A stretch of DNA of 64,000 nt from Metabacillus flavus (GCF_018283675.1 NZ_JAGVRK010000001.1:744001-808000), one strand, 5' to 3'. Positions 53,760-63,533 are shown, counted from the first letter of the stretch. Made by a program: numbers and translations. Notes: generated by a model from the letters alone, not told the origin.

Positions 53760-54575
53760 CCCTTTCAACGCACCGCTTAATGCTCCCGAAATAAAGAAAC
53801 GCTGCAAAAACACATAGAGAATGATCAGAGGCAGAGATGTAATGAGAACGCCTGCAAACAAAATAGGGTAGTTGGTTAAATATTCTCCCTGAAATTGCAG
53901 AAGGGCAAGAGGCAAAGTCTTTTTCTCCTCGTTGGTAATAAACAAAAGGGAAAACAGCAGATCGTTCCATACAATGACCATTGAAAAGATGGCTGTAATT
54001 GCAAGTGAAGGGAAGGAAAGCGGGAGCGTGATTCTCCAGTACATATTCCACTCCGATGCCCCGTCTACTCTTGCCGCTTCAAATAGTTCACCGGGAAGGG
54101 TCTTCATAAATCCAGTTAAGATAAAAACGCAGATGGGCAGAAGCACAGCGATATGAACAAGAATCAGCCCAAGCAGTGAATTGGTTAATTGCAGCTTCAG
54201 CATAAGAGAATACAACGGAACCATGAGCGTTTGTGCGGGTACAATCATTCCGAGCATGAATGCTGCGAAAAGAAGGTTCCCCAATTTGTTGCGTATCCTT
54301 GTAATTCCATAAGCGATCATACTGGCAAACCATAGGGCGAAAAATACGGAAGCAGCCGTCACAATGATGCTGTTAACGAGATAGTGAGAGAGGGATTTCT
54401 CAAACAGCAGAAGGCTGAAGTTCGAGAAATCCAGCTGTTCCGGCAGAGCAAGGGCCCCGTCATACACATTGCGTAGCTGTTTAAATGATGTCAGCAATGC
54501 TACAAAAAGCGGGACGATTATGAGCACAGAATAGCCTGACAGAAGGATCGGTTTAACAAGTCCTGGTCTCTTCAT
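53757..54575 (-). CDS. Sugar-type ABC importer permease (MalG/AraQ-like)
   Basis: A 272-residue, six-helix protein with AAAGGAGG before ATG 54575. The EAA loop 'PGELFEAARVDGASEWNMYWRITLPLSFPSLAITAIF' defines the second permease of CUT1 carbohydrate importers. Last gene of the operon SsuD-like, binding protein, permease, permease. No ATPase gene is present, so it probably uses a shared MsmX-type ATPase, as many Bacillus sugar importers do. Confidence 0.85.
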   Translation of the reverse strand: MKRPGLVKPILLSGYSVLIIVPLFVALLTSFKQLRNVYDGALALPEQLDFSNFSLLLFEKSLSHYLVNSIIVTAASVFFALWFASMIAYGITRIRNKLGNLLFAAFMLGMIVPAQTLMVPLYSLMLKLQLTNSLLGLILVHIAVLLPICVFILTGFMKTLPGELFEAARVDGASEWNMYWRITLPLSFPSLAITAIFSMVIVWNDLLFSLLFITNEEKKTLPLALLQFQGEYLTNYPILFAGVLITSLPLIILYVFLQRFFISGALSGALKG

Positions 54576-54586
54576 GGGGACCTCCT

Positions 54587-55462
54587 TTAATAGCTGATGC
54601 TGCTTGAACGGAGCAGTTTAAATTGGATAAATGTAAGGATGGCAATCAGTATCATAAAAAGTACGGAGGCAGCTGACGCATATCCAAACTGATAATTTTC
54701 AAAGGCTGCATGATAAATAAAAGTTGATAGAATTTCTGTTGAATAGTTTGGCCCGCCTCTTGTCATAGCAAATATCAGGTCAAATGCTTTGAATGATTGA
54801 ATGGTTGTGTAAGCCACGACAATGGTTGTGGTCGGAGCGAGCAGGGGCCAAGTGATTTTCCGGAATATGTCCCATTTCGAACCGCCCTCAATGGCTGCGG
54901 ATTCATACAGCTCTGCAGGGATTGCCTGCATTCCGGCTACGAAAAGAACAATCATCTGTCCGATATGAGCCCATACTTGCACGAAGGCAAGGGAGAAAAT
55001 TGCCCGCTTCGGATCTCCAATCCAGTTTGCGGCAAGGAAATCGAGGTGCACCGCATTTAAAACCTGATTTAACAGACCAAGACTCGGGTCGTAAATAAAC
55101 GACCATAGAAACGCCACTGCAACCGAAGAGAGAATGGTTGGAAAAAAGAACAGCGCTCTGAAGAAAATACTGATTTTGTTATTCTTTAATAAATAAAGTG
55201 CAAGAATAAGAGAAAACAGAGTTTGCAGAATGACAACCGTCAGCATGAATTTTCCATTGTTGCCGAGCGACTGCTGAAAAATAGAATCATTTGTAATCAG
55301 CTGTACATAATTTTTTATTCCGACAAAAGGCGGATTTCCCGTATAGCCGTCCCAAGTTGTAAAAGAATAATAAACCGTTTGAGCGAGCGGCAGGAGAAAA
55401 AAAAACGCGAATAAGAGCAAGCCAGGCAGGAAAAACAAGTAGATGCTTTTGCTGTATTTCAT
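54587..55462 (-). CDS. Sugar-type ABC importer permease (MalF/MsmF-like)
   Basis: A 291-residue membrane protein. 'FFLLPLAQTVYYSFTTWDGYTGNPPFVGIKNY' and the EAA loop 'PAELYESAAIEGGSKWDIFRKITWPLLAPTTTIVV' mark the first CUT1 permease. It ends 11 bases before the second permease and forms the pore with it. Confidence 0.85.
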   Translation of the reverse strand: MKYSKSIYLFFLPGLLLFAFFFLLPLAQTVYYSFTTWDGYTGNPPFVGIKNYVQLITNDSIFQQSLGNNGKFMLTVVILQTLFSLILALYLLKNNKISIFFRALFFFPTILSSVAVAFLWSFIYDPSLGLLNQVLNAVHLDFLAANWIGDPKRAIFSLAFVQVWAHIGQMIVLFVAGMQAIPAELYESAAIEGGSKWDIFRKITWPLLAPTTTIVVAYTTIQSFKAFDLIFAMTRGGPNYSTEILSTFIYHAAFENYQFGYASAASVLFMILIAILTFIQFKLLRSSSISY

Positions 55463-55527
55463 AGTTTGTCCTTCCTTTCTCAGATAAAAAGGAAGAGGGT
55501 GGATGACGGCTCTCTTCCTTTTTACGT

Positions 55528-56772
55528 TTATTTGTTTATCGTCTGGTCAATGATTTTCTGTGCCTTTGAGGCTGCTTCTTCAGGGCTTGTTCCGCTTAGT
55601 GTATCCTGAATGGAGTTAACGACCGCTTTTTGGACATCAAGGTTTTCAATCAGGAAGCGCGGCTGAAATCTTGTTTTCTTGTCAGCCCATACCGCGGTTT
55701 CTTTTAAATCTTCAGATTCGTATTTTACTTCATTAACGGTTACATGCTGGGCCGTTTGATTGGCATAATCGGATGCGTGTTCAGGCTCACTTAAGAATTC
55801 AATAAATTTTTCTGCTGCTTCCTTATGTTTTGAACGGTTGTTGATTCCGAGCATAAAGGTGGTAGTATGAATGCCCTCCCACTTTGCTTCGCCTTCCGGA
55901 ACCGTAATAGGAGCCAGCAGCTGAACTTTTATATCGGGATTAAGGGATTTCACAGTTGCAATGGAGTAGGAACCGGTAGCAAGCATGGCAGCTTTTTCCT
56001 GAGCGAATAATGCAACAGCTGTATCCTGCTTCGTTCCAAGAGCGTCTTTCTGGAAGGCACCCTTATCCTGGAGCTCTTTTATTTGGGTTAATGTTTTGAC
56101 CCACCATTCTTCAGTTAGCTTTGAATCTCCTTTTTCCAAGCCGGTAATTGTCTTGTCATCAGGTGCGTTATTCATGACCATTGTATTCATGAACTGGCCG
56201 GCACCGATGTCTGCACCTGCAAAAGCAATTGGAGTGATTCCATTATCCTGGAGCTTTTTGGAGACAGAAAGAAACTCTTCCCAGTTCTTTGGCGGGGTCA
56301 GCCCATATTTCTCAAATAGCTCCTTATTATAAAGCGGCATGTTGTAAACAAGCTGATATGGAACCGCCAGCTGCTTGCCATCCTTCTGTCCAGCCTTTAT
56401 GTATTGGGGCTGATATTGTTTAACTGCCTTGCTGTCAGTGAGGTCAGTGTATAAATTTGCTTTGGCGATGGACTGGAATTGTGCTCCCGGGAAGGAGGCA
56501 AAGACATCTCCTACCGTTCCATCCATTAATTTCGTTTGAGCCAGGGTTTGATATTGATCAGATGGAAAGACGTTCATTTCCACATCAATGTTCGGGTTTT
56601 TTTCTTCAAATTGGGAGATCAGCTCGTTGAATACTTTCGTATCCTCGCCACGCCAATGGATAAAACTGATCTTTTCCTTTTCCCCGCCGTTCTCCGAATT
56701 ACCGGAAGTTCCTGCTGAACATCCTGTTAATGCTAAACTTGCAGCGAAAAGCAGCCCTGCCCATTTCTTCAT
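55528..56772 (-). CDS. Sugar-type ABC importer binding lipoprotein
   Basis: A 414-residue lipoprotein: signal peptide with LALTGC (Cys18). SBP_bac_1 fold: '[28 protein letters not shown]', '[42 protein letters not shown]', '[11 protein letters not shown]'. Its ATG overlaps the stop of the SsuD-like gene (ATGA), so the importer is coupled to the monooxygenase. This suggests a sulfonated sugar or related solute. Confidence 0.85.
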   Translation of the reverse strand: MKKWAGLLFAASLALTGCSAGTSGNSENGGEKEKISFIHWRGEDTKVFNELISQFEEKNPNIDVEMNVFPSDQYQTLAQTKLMDGTVGDVFASFPGAQFQSIAKANLYTDLTDSKAVKQYQPQYIKAGQKDGKQLAVPYQLVYNMPLYNKELFEKYGLTPPKNWEEFLSVSKKLQDNGITPIAFAGADIGAGQFMNTMVMNNAPDDKTITGLEKGDSKLTEEWWVKTLTQIKELQDKGAFQKDALGTKQDTAVALFAQEKAAMLATGSYSIATVKSLNPDIKVQLLAPITVPEGEAKWEGIHTTTFMLGINNRSKHKEAAEKFIEFLSEPEHASDYANQTAQHVTVNEVKYESEDLKETAVWADKKTRFQPRFLIENLDVQKAVVNSIQDTLSGTSPEEAASKAQKIIDQTINK

Positions 56773-57853
56773 ATTGCTTCCTCCCTAATTGGTGCTGATT
56801 GATTTTTTAATTTTGGAAAAACAAGCTCTGCAAAACGGTACGCCTCTTCAAGATGCGGGTAGCCAGAGAGAATAAAGGTATCAATTCCAATATCCTCGTA
56901 TTCTCTCAATCTTTCAGCGACGATATCTGGATCTCCGACAATGGCGGTACCAGCGCCTTCTCTTGCAAGTCCCACACCTGCCCATAGATTAGGTGAAATC
57001 TCTAAATCTCTTCTGGACTTGGATCCGCCATGAAGGGATGATTGGGTCTTCTGCGCGGTTGAATCAAAGATAGAAAATCTCTTTTGGAAGCTTTCAATCG
57101 TGTCATCTGTTACATATTGGATCAGTTCTTCCGCTGCAGCCCATGCAGCCTGTTCGGTTTCTCTCACGATGACATGCATACGCAGACCAAATCTCATTGT
57201 TTTTCCGGCAGCCTTTGCCTGCTTTTTCATCTCCTCTACTTTTTTTCTTATTTTTGCAGGGGGTTCCCCCATAACAAATGAACATCAGCGTGCTTCAGCC
57301 CAACCCGCTTGCCGGCATCTGAGGAGCCTCCAAAATAGATTGGGGGATAAGGCTGCTGGATGGGCTTTTCCGGTACATGGGCACCCGTAACAGAAAGGTG
57401 CTTTCCTTCGAAATCAACCGTTTTGCCTTGAAGAACATCCCTCCAGATGGTTAAAAATTCATCAGTGAGGTCATATCTTTGGTCATGGTTGAGATAATTC
57501 CCAAAGCCTGCCTGCTCAGCCGGATTCCCGCCGGTAACAATGTTAAGGAGGAGGCGGCCATTCGACAGCTGATCAAAGCTTGCAGCCATTCGGGCAGATA
57601 GGGTAGGGGACATTAAACCGGGCCGTAATGCCACCAAAAATTTCAAACGCTCTGTTACCGATGCAAGCATTGAGGCGGTAATCCAAGCATCCTCGCAATT
57701 TGCTCCGGTTGGCAGCAGAGCGCCGTCATAGCCGAGAGTGTCTAAAGCTCCTGCAATTTGCTTTAAGTAAGAAAGATCGCTTTTTCGGGCTCCTTGAAGG
57801 GTACCTAAATAGCGTTCGTCTCCTGCAGTTGGAAAAAACCAGAAAAGATTCAA
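56769..57853 (-). pseudogene. ssuD: SsuD-like FMNH2-dependent sulfonate monooxygenase, one frameshift
   Basis: Two abutting frames make one ~361-residue LLM-class monooxygenase. The first (TTG 57853, AAGGGGAG upstream) runs 'FWFFPTAGDERYLGT', 'LLPTGANCEDAWITASMLASVTERLKFLVALRPG', 'LLLNIVTGGNPAEQAGFG' to '[27 protein letters not shown]'. The second continues '[13 protein letters not shown]', '[14 protein letters not shown]', '[23 protein letters not shown]' and '[21 protein letters not shown]'. The break is in a GGGGG-AA-CCCCC run near 57259-57270; one extra G restores the frame. It may be a sequencing error or a recent mutation. SsuD releases sulfite from alkanesulfonates. Here the neighbours are a sugar importer, not SsuABC, and no flavin reductase gene is present. 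Confidence 0.85.
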
Positions 57854-57906
57854 TTTTTTTCTCCCCTTATCGTTATGTTTGATGGAAAAATGGAAGTTTA
57901 AACAGG

Positions 57907-57947
57907 AAAAAGGCGCCTGCTTACCTTGGGAGTAAGTAGACGCCTTC
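57907..57947 (-). terminator. Terminator hairpin in the leader of the SsuD-like operon
   Basis: On the reverse strand AAGGCGtCTaCTTAC TCCCAAG GTAAGcAGgCGCC is followed by TTTTT, about 25 bases after the predicted transcription start and ~55 bases before the gene. It can act as an attenuator. Confidence 0.7.
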
Positions 57948-57979
57948 AGTTTCTCTGATCAGCTCATATCATTTGTTAT

Positions 57980-58009
57980 ATTTTAATGTATATAATTCCG
58001 ATCAGTCAA
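57980..58009 (-). promoter_or_regulatory. Promoter of the SsuD-like operon with CymR-like box
   Basis: Reverse strand: TTGACT (58009-58004), 18 bases, TAAAAT (57985-57980). ACTGATCGGAATTA overlaps and follows the -35, containing the ATNGGAATTA core of CymR boxes, so sulfur (cysteine) supply probably controls it. Confidence 0.6.
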
Positions 58010-58042
58010 GTGTGTATTTAAATTTTTTTGGAGGAAAGTCGG

Positions 58043-58301
58043 TGGTGCCTGACCCGCACTTTATTAGAGAAGTAAAGCTTCGGCACCATTTCCGCCATCC
58101 GCTGCGGCGCAAGGGCTGGTTAGACATGGCCTCTGTCCCCCGCTGCGGTGAAGAATGACGGGACTGGCACCGTGCCAGTCCCCGGTTTCTCTGCAGAACG
58201 AAAGCTCCGGCACCTGCTCCTCCAAACCTTGGTAACAAAGGGTTTAAACACCCCCGTCTCCGTCCCCTTATGCTTTAAAGCAAGCCGGGACAGGCACCCT
58301 T
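58043..58301 (+). repeat. ~260-bp dispersed repeat, right copy flanking the sulfonate operon
   Basis: Same order of blocks and same orientation as 53447-53711, with the central GGGACTGGCAC and GTGCCAGTCCC arms. The two copies are 4.3 kb apart and bracket the SsuD-like operon. Confidence 0.85.
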
Positions 58302-58324
58302 ATAAAAGTAAAAAAATTCCACCA

Positions 58325-58357
58325 AAAAAGAACCGGCCCCTAAAGGCCGGTTCTCAC
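58325..58357 (-). terminator. Terminator of the glutamate synthase gene
   Basis: AGAACCGGCC TTTA GGGGCCGGTTCT followed by TTTTTTGG on the reverse strand, after the stop at 58371. Confidence 0.85.
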
Positions 58358-58370
58358 ATATCAACCAAAA

Positions 58371-61300
58371 TCACTCGGTAGAAACAGAAGGATCTGCCTG
58401 TTCCTTAGCCGGTACGAGCTGCAGGAAGTGCTGCGCCGGATTGTCGAGCAGAGGTTTTAATTCTTCCGCTTCTGCCTGCTGGCCATGTTCTTCAAGTGCG
58501 GCAATGTAGACGCCTAGCAGTTCTTGAATATCGGACAGACCTTTTTTGTTGAGATGGGCAATTTCAACCTTCGCTCCTTTAGCGACTCGGCGCTCAAGCG
58601 CAGATTGAGTGAGTCCCATTTCAGGCTGCTGACGGACATAGACGACTCCGCCTGTCATCCCTGCGCAAATCCATGGACCCGGGTCGCCGAGGACAAGGCC
58701 GCGGCCGTTTGTCATGTACTCGAAGGCAAAGCCCTTGATGTTCGCGTTGACTCCGATGTTTCCGTGTTCTACTGCTGGAATCGGCTTTTCGATGCGGCCT
58801 CCGATGATCATGTCGGCGCCGGATAGACGAATGCCGGCTCTTGCATCTGCATCTCCCTGAACGAGAAGGGTACCGCTTTGTGCACCATAGCCGAAGCCTT
58901 TTCCGACAGAGCCGCTATAGAATTCACCGTCTCCGCCTTTTCCTTTAAGGACACGGATCGCGCCGCCGAAGGACGTTTTTCCGGTTCCATCCTGTGCACC
59001 GCCTTCAACGGAGATCGTGATTCCGCTTGAGTTGTAGGCGCCGAGTCCGTTACCGGGAACCGAGCCGTTTTTGTACGTCAAGCGGATATCTTCAAGCTCC
59101 CTATAGGATCCGTCAAGACGCTCGCGCACTCGATGGCCTGACACCCGGCTTCCGAGAACGCGCTGTTCGGAGGTGATGCTTGCAAATTCTCTGGATTGAT
59201 GAAGATCTTCATCCCTGTAATCCAGGTATTCTGCTCCTGCCGCAACGGCAAGACCGCGTTCCTGGCTGCTTGCTGCAACCTCTTTATGAGCGCTCGCAAG
59301 GTTCTGGATTTCAAGAGGTTTAAGCAATAAGGAAAGATCCATTGCATCGGTCTCTTTTGTTTGTTCAAGCAGATCGGAACGGCCTACAATGCTTTGAAGA
59401 TTCGTAAAGCCTAGTGAAGCGGTCAAAGCTTTCAGTTCGCTTCCGAATGCCGTGAACATGTTCTTTAATCCCTGAACGGCATTATCGTATTGTCTTGGAA
59501 CGAAGCGCCTTAAACCGTGTTCTTTTGCCTGTGCTTCGGATTCGATTTGCGTTGCAATTCCGACATGGCACGTATCCAGATGACAGCCGCGGCACGTTGT
59601 ACAGCCGATGGCGATCATAGACAGGGTTCCGAAGCCGATGCGGTTGGCACCAAGGAGCATGAGCTTTACAACGTCCATTGCGCTTTTTACGCCTCCGTCT
59701 GCCCATAGCTCGACCTTCTGGCGCAGTCCTGCTTCAAGAAGGGCATTATGAGCAGCCTTTACACCGATTTCAACGGGAAGCCCTACATACTGAAGAGCAT
59801 GAATTCTCGCTGCCCCCGTACCGCCGTCAAATCCGCTTAGAGTAATGATGTCAGCGCCTGCCTTGGCAATTCCGACAGCGATGGTTCCGATATTCGGCAC
59901 AACCGGCACCTTTACCGCGACCTTTGCCTGATCGTTTGCTGTTTTCAGCTCGGTAATCATTTGCGCAAGGTCTTCAATGGAATAGATATCATGGTTGTTT
60001 GATGGTGAAATCAAATCAGAGCCAATCGTTGCATTCCGTGCTTCCGCAATTTTCGCTGTTACTTTTGATCCCGGCAGGTGGCCGCCTTCTCCAGGCTTTG
60101 CCCCCTGGCCAATTTTGATTTCGAGAAGGTTGGAAGAGTTCAGCAGCTCTGCGTTGACTCCGAATCGTCCGGATGCAACCTGCTGGCCGCGCGTTTTCGG
60201 ATATTTGCCGAGCATATCCTTGATTTCTCCGCCTTCACCGTTCAGGCTGACCATATTCAGCTGATCAGCTGCTTCCGCATAGGCGCGGAACGCGATTTCG
60301 TTCTGGGACCCGAAGGACATGGAAGCAATGATAAACGGCAGGTCATGCTCTCCGACCCTTAAATCCACCTTATCCGGGTTTACGCTTGAATCTGTTTGCT
60401 TCAGGCTAGTCAGATGGCGAATCGTAATCGGATTTGCTTCCTCCTGCTCGGTAATTTTTTCGCGGTATGCATCATAATCACCATTGGCAGCCACATCTCC
60501 AATCGCTTTCCAGATCCTTGGGAACAGATGAAAGGTTTTAGTCGGACGGGCTTTTTCATTTTCAAAATCCTCTGCCCGCTCTATGGCATCTGTTTTCATC
60601 TGATTGAAATTGTAGCGCAGCTCATTTGAACCAAGGAAGTTCGGAATATCAAGCAAGTCACCGATTTCATGGTTAAGCCCGATAGCTGAAAACAGGCGTC
60701 CATACCCGCGCAGTTCGTGAATGCCGATCGTTGAAATGACTTTTTCCAGACCTTTATTCAGTGCTTCAAAAAGATTAATAGAAGGCTGTGTCTGGCCATC
60801 CTCCGCTACTGTCGCAAAAATCATGTACGGGTTCAGGATATTCGCACCAAGTCCATATGCTGTAATGATGTCATGCAAGGAACGAATCGCTCCGGAACGG
60901 AGGAGAATCGAACAGTTTCTGCGCAGCTGCATGGTCACAAGGGTCTGATCGATGATAGACGTAATCAAGTGAGGGTCAATCCACAGATTTCCGTCTTTAT
61001 GTGCAAGATGATCGTCCAGTACAAGCAGTGCAGCACCATCGCGGACCGCTTGAATCGCTTCCGCAGAAAGGCGGTCAAGTGCTTCCTTCAGGGATTCATT
61101 TTCAGAGAAAACGGTGTTTAAAACATAAAGCTGTTTATTTCTGGAAAAAATTTCGGATAATTCTTCATATGGCAGCTGATAGGACGCTTCAAATGCTTCA
61201 TGAGCGAGGAGGCCTTCCATAATGATCGGGGAAGGAAGCTCTAAAATATGCTCAGAAGTTTTCGCATCAAACAGGGACGGCCGTTTTCCGACAATCGTAC

Positions 61301-62903
61301 GGGTTGAGAAATGTTCGGATTCCCGGTCCCGGTCAATAGCTGGGTTTGTTACGACTGCTACGCTTTCCTTAAAGAAGTCCGCCAGGTTTTTCCGGCCTGG
61401 ATGAATGGCGGCAAGCGGACCGTCATGTCCAAGAGAACGAATCGGTTCAACGCCTTTATCCGCCATTTGTTCGAGCATCTGTATATGCTCCCTGTCCCAG
61501 CCGAATGCTGCATAATGACCGTTATGAAGCTTCATAACTGGTGATGTTGAGCATTTTCCTTTTGAAACAGGATGATTCAAGTGGGTGCCAAAGCCATCAA
61601 CCTGAACGCGGCTTGTAAAGCGGCCATGAACTTCCTCCTGATAAGCAGGATAATCATAGACTTTGATGGTGTCCTCATCCCATTTCAAGCCAACTTTTTC
61701 ACCCGGTGCAAGCGGCTTCGGGTTTGCCATGTATTCACTAGCCGGAATGATGCCGGGCTCTGATGCAAAAATATAGGAAGTTTTTGTTTCTACCTTCCAA
61801 AGCGGACGAAGCCCCAGAGCATCAACGCTGTACACTGCTTCATCCCCGAATCGGGAAATGATGCCCGCGGGACCCTGTGCGAAATGACCCCAGGCCTCCC
61901 GAATATACGTATACAGATTTTTCAGGTGGTCCGGATAGGACTTAATTTCATTAATAATAGGAGGGAACAGGACGTCAAGTGCTTCAAATAAGCTATATCC
62001 GTCACGGCATACAAGGGTCTCAATTGTCCTGTTCAAATCCTGTGAATCACTTCCGCCGATGGTGAGAGGGGCACCAATCATGCGCGCCTCATCGCGAAGC
62101 TTTGAAATGGTATTGATTTCACCGTTGTGGCCGAGCATGCTGAACGGCTGCACACGGAAAAAGTTTGATAGGGTATTAGTTGAATAGCGGTTGTGGCCGA
62201 GAGTCATGGAAGACGCCACTAGCGGATCTGCCAGGTCATGATAATACTGCGGCAAAACGTCTCCGGCGCCCATTACCTTGTAAACTGCGGCATGCTGGCT
62301 TAGGGAAGCCGCATGGATATGCTCATCCTTTTCAAGTTCAATAGCCAAGTCAAATAGGCGTTTGGCAAGTGTTTCATTGGTTTTTTTTACAGGAATCAGG
62401 GCAGTCTGCCAGAAAAGAGGCTCCTCCTGAACTGCAATCGGACCAAGTGCGTTAGAAGATGTAACTTTGTCCGTTTCAAAAACAATTTCAAAACCGTAGG
62501 ATGCAATATGCTTTATTGCGGCTTTCTTCGACTCTGACTGATTGCCATGGCGGGATAAAAAGAAATGGCCGACTATAAAATCGTCTCTGTCAGCCAGTTT
62601 TGTATCGGCACCGGCCTGTTCAAGCTTTTGCTTCCAGAGATTGCGCGGGATATCAATGTGAATGCCTACGCCGTCGCCTTCTTCATTAATGAAGCCTGCG
62701 CGATGGTTCATCGTGACAAGGGCTTTAATACAAGCATCGATGTTCTCTTTCGTCGGTATTTTATGTTTTTCTACTATTGAAACAATACCGCATGCATCGT
62801 GCTCTGCGTTTTCATAGTTTTTGAATGTACTGGGACTCCACTTTTGCTTCATATTAATCGGCTGCCATGAGGGAACTTTATATTCCGCTCGCTGCGCCTT
62901 CAC
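58371..62903 (-). CDS. gltB: Glutamate synthase large subunit
   Basis: A 1510-residue enzyme in the usual order. A class II glutaminase domain follows a ~37-residue propeptide, with nucleophile Cys38 in EHDACGIVSIVE. Next come a central domain, the FMN/synthase barrel ('KIGQGAKPGEGGHLPGSKVT', 'SNNHDIYSIEDLAQMI', 'LSGFDGGTGAARIHALQYVG') and the GXGXG domain near the C-terminus. The iron-sulfur segment is CTTCRGCHLDTCHVGIATQ, with one Cys more than the usual C-x5-C-x4-C. It makes glutamate from glutamine and 2-oxoglutarate. No gltD lies nearby, so the electron donor is unclear. GTG 62903 overlaps its AGGAGG site and ATG 62852 has none, so the start is uncertain. Confidence 0.85.
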   Translation of the reverse strand: MKAQRAEYKVPSWQPINMKQKWSPSTFKNYENAEHDACGIVSIVEKHKIPTKENIDACIKALVTMNHRAGFINEEGDGVGIHIDIPRNLWKQKLEQAGADTKLADRDDFIVGHFFLSRHGNQSESKKAAIKHIASYGFEIVFETDKVTSSNALGPIAVQEEPLFWQTALIPVKKTNETLAKRLFDLAIELEKDEHIHAASLSQHAAVYKVMGAGDVLPQYYHDLADPLVASSMTLGHNRYSTNTLSNFFRVQPFSMLGHNGEINTISKLRDEARMIGAPLTIGGSDSQDLNRTIETLVCRDGYSLFEALDVLFPPIINEIKSYPDHLKNLYTYIREAWGHFAQGPAGIISRFGDEAVYSVDALGLRPLWKVETKTSYIFASEPGIIPASEYMANPKPLAPGEKVGLKWDEDTIKVYDYPAYQEEVHGRFTSRVQVDGFGTHLNHPVSKGKCSTSPVMKLHNGHYAAFGWDREHIQMLEQMADKGVEPIRSLGHDGPLAAIHPGRKNLADFFKESVAVVTNPAIDRDRESEHFSTRTIVGKRPSLFDAKTSEHILELPSPIIMEGLLAHEAFEASYQLPYEELSEIFSRNKQLYVLNTVFSENESLKEALDRLSAEAIQAVRDGAALLVLDDHLAHKDGNLWIDPHLITSIIDQTLVTMQLRRNCSILLRSGAIRSLHDIITAYGLGANILNPYMIFATVAEDGQTQPSINLFEALNKGLEKVISTIGIHELRGYGRLFSAIGLNHEIGDLLDIPNFLGSNELRYNFNQMKTDAIERAEDFENEKARPTKTFHLFPRIWKAIGDVAANGDYDAYREKITEQEEANPITIRHLTSLKQTDSSVNPDKVDLRVGEHDLPFIIASMSFGSQNEIAFRAYAEAADQLNMVSLNGEGGEIKDMLGKYPKTRGQQVASGRFGVNAELLNSSNLLEIKIGQGAKPGEGGHLPGSKVTAKIAEARNATIGSDLISPSNNHDIYSIEDLAQMITELKTANDQAKVAVKVPVVPNIGTIAVGIAKAGADIITLSGFDGGTGAARIHALQYVGLPVEIGVKAAHNALLEAGLRQKVELWADGGVKSAMDVVKLMLLGANRIGFGTLSMIAIGCTTCRGCHLDTCHVGIATQIESEAQAKEHGLRRFVPRQYDNAVQGLKNMFTAFGSELKALTASLGFTNLQSIVGRSDLLEQTKETDAMDLSLLLKPLEIQNLASAHKEVAASSQERGLAVAAGAEYLDYRDEDLHQSREFASITSEQRVLGSRVSGHRVRERLDGSYRELEDIRLTYKNGSVPGNGLGAYNSSGITISVEGGAQDGTGKTSFGGAIRVLKGKGGDGEFYSGSVGKGFGYGAQSGTLLVQGDADARAGIRLSGADMIIGGRIEKPIPAVEHGNIGVNANIKGFAFEYMTNGRGLVLGDPGPWICAGMTGGVVYVRQQPEMGLTQSALERRVAKGAKVEIAHLNKKGLSDIQELLGVYIAALEEHGQQAEAEELKPLLDNPAQHFLQLVPAKEQADPSVSTE

Positions 62904-63261
62904 CTCCTGCTGATAAATGTTGAAATGGTAAGTAAGATTGAAGAGTAATAGGATGTAAAAATAGGGCGGAGAAAAGAAAAGTAAACAGTGCCGGACAAGT
63001 ATTGAACCTGCACTGAATTTATATAATTTTCAGAATTGTAGCTTTTATCATACCATCTAAGAAAAACATTTTCAATTATTTATGCAAAATGATGAAAGGA
63101 GCATTCATGTCAACAACTATGGCATATTTGTTCCAAACGCTCGTATGCATGAATAAGTAAGCGTTTTCATAGGAGTGTTTAAAAAGAATCAGAGAATGAA
63201 AGTGTAGTTTAATTGTATAATAGTGTATTTTTATACAGTTAGTTTATAAGAGGAGGAAATT
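62904..63261. other. Upstream region of gltB, no gene seen
   Basis: About 350 bases of A/T-rich DNA between the repeat array and gltB. AGGAGG lies at the gltB edge; AATTGTATAATAGTG (about 63211) contains a -10-like TATAAT. No clear TnrA, CcpA or GltC site was identified. Confidence 0.3.
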
Positions 63262-63490
63262 TGCCGGGCGGCCCGTATATGGAACGTACTGGCGCGTAAG
63301 TGCGGTTAGATGGCACGTATTATTCTGCGGAACTTGGCCTGTAAACAGTGCCGGATGGTCCGTATTTGGAACTTGGCCCGCAAATAGCCTCAAATGGCCC
63401 GAATTCGGGGAAACTTGGCCCGGAAACCGCCGAAAATGGCCCGTATTGAGGAAAACTTGGCCCGTAAACGGCCGTGGGTGGCCCGGAAAT
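63262..63490. repeat. Array of TTGGCCCGtAAAC / TGGCCCGTATT words, ~21-bp steps
   Basis: Words TTGGCC(C/T)G(T/C/G)AAA start near 63334, 63373, 63416 and 63457, and alternate with TGG(C/T)CCG(T/A)ATT at 63356, 63395, 63437 and 63479. The composite period is ~42 bp, made of two ~21-bp halves. The left part (63262-63333) is degenerate. The reverse frame reads GPS-FP-YGP heptads but has no start signal. Confidence 0.75.
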
Positions 63491-63525
63491 AAAAAAGGAC
63501 CGGCTCAAAAGCAGGCCGGTCCCTT
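63491..63525 (-). terminator. Terminator of hemL
   Basis: GGGACCGGCCTGC TTTT GAGCCGGTCC with TTTTTT on the reverse strand, nine bases after the stop. Confidence 0.85.
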
Positions 63526-63533
63526 ACCAAATC

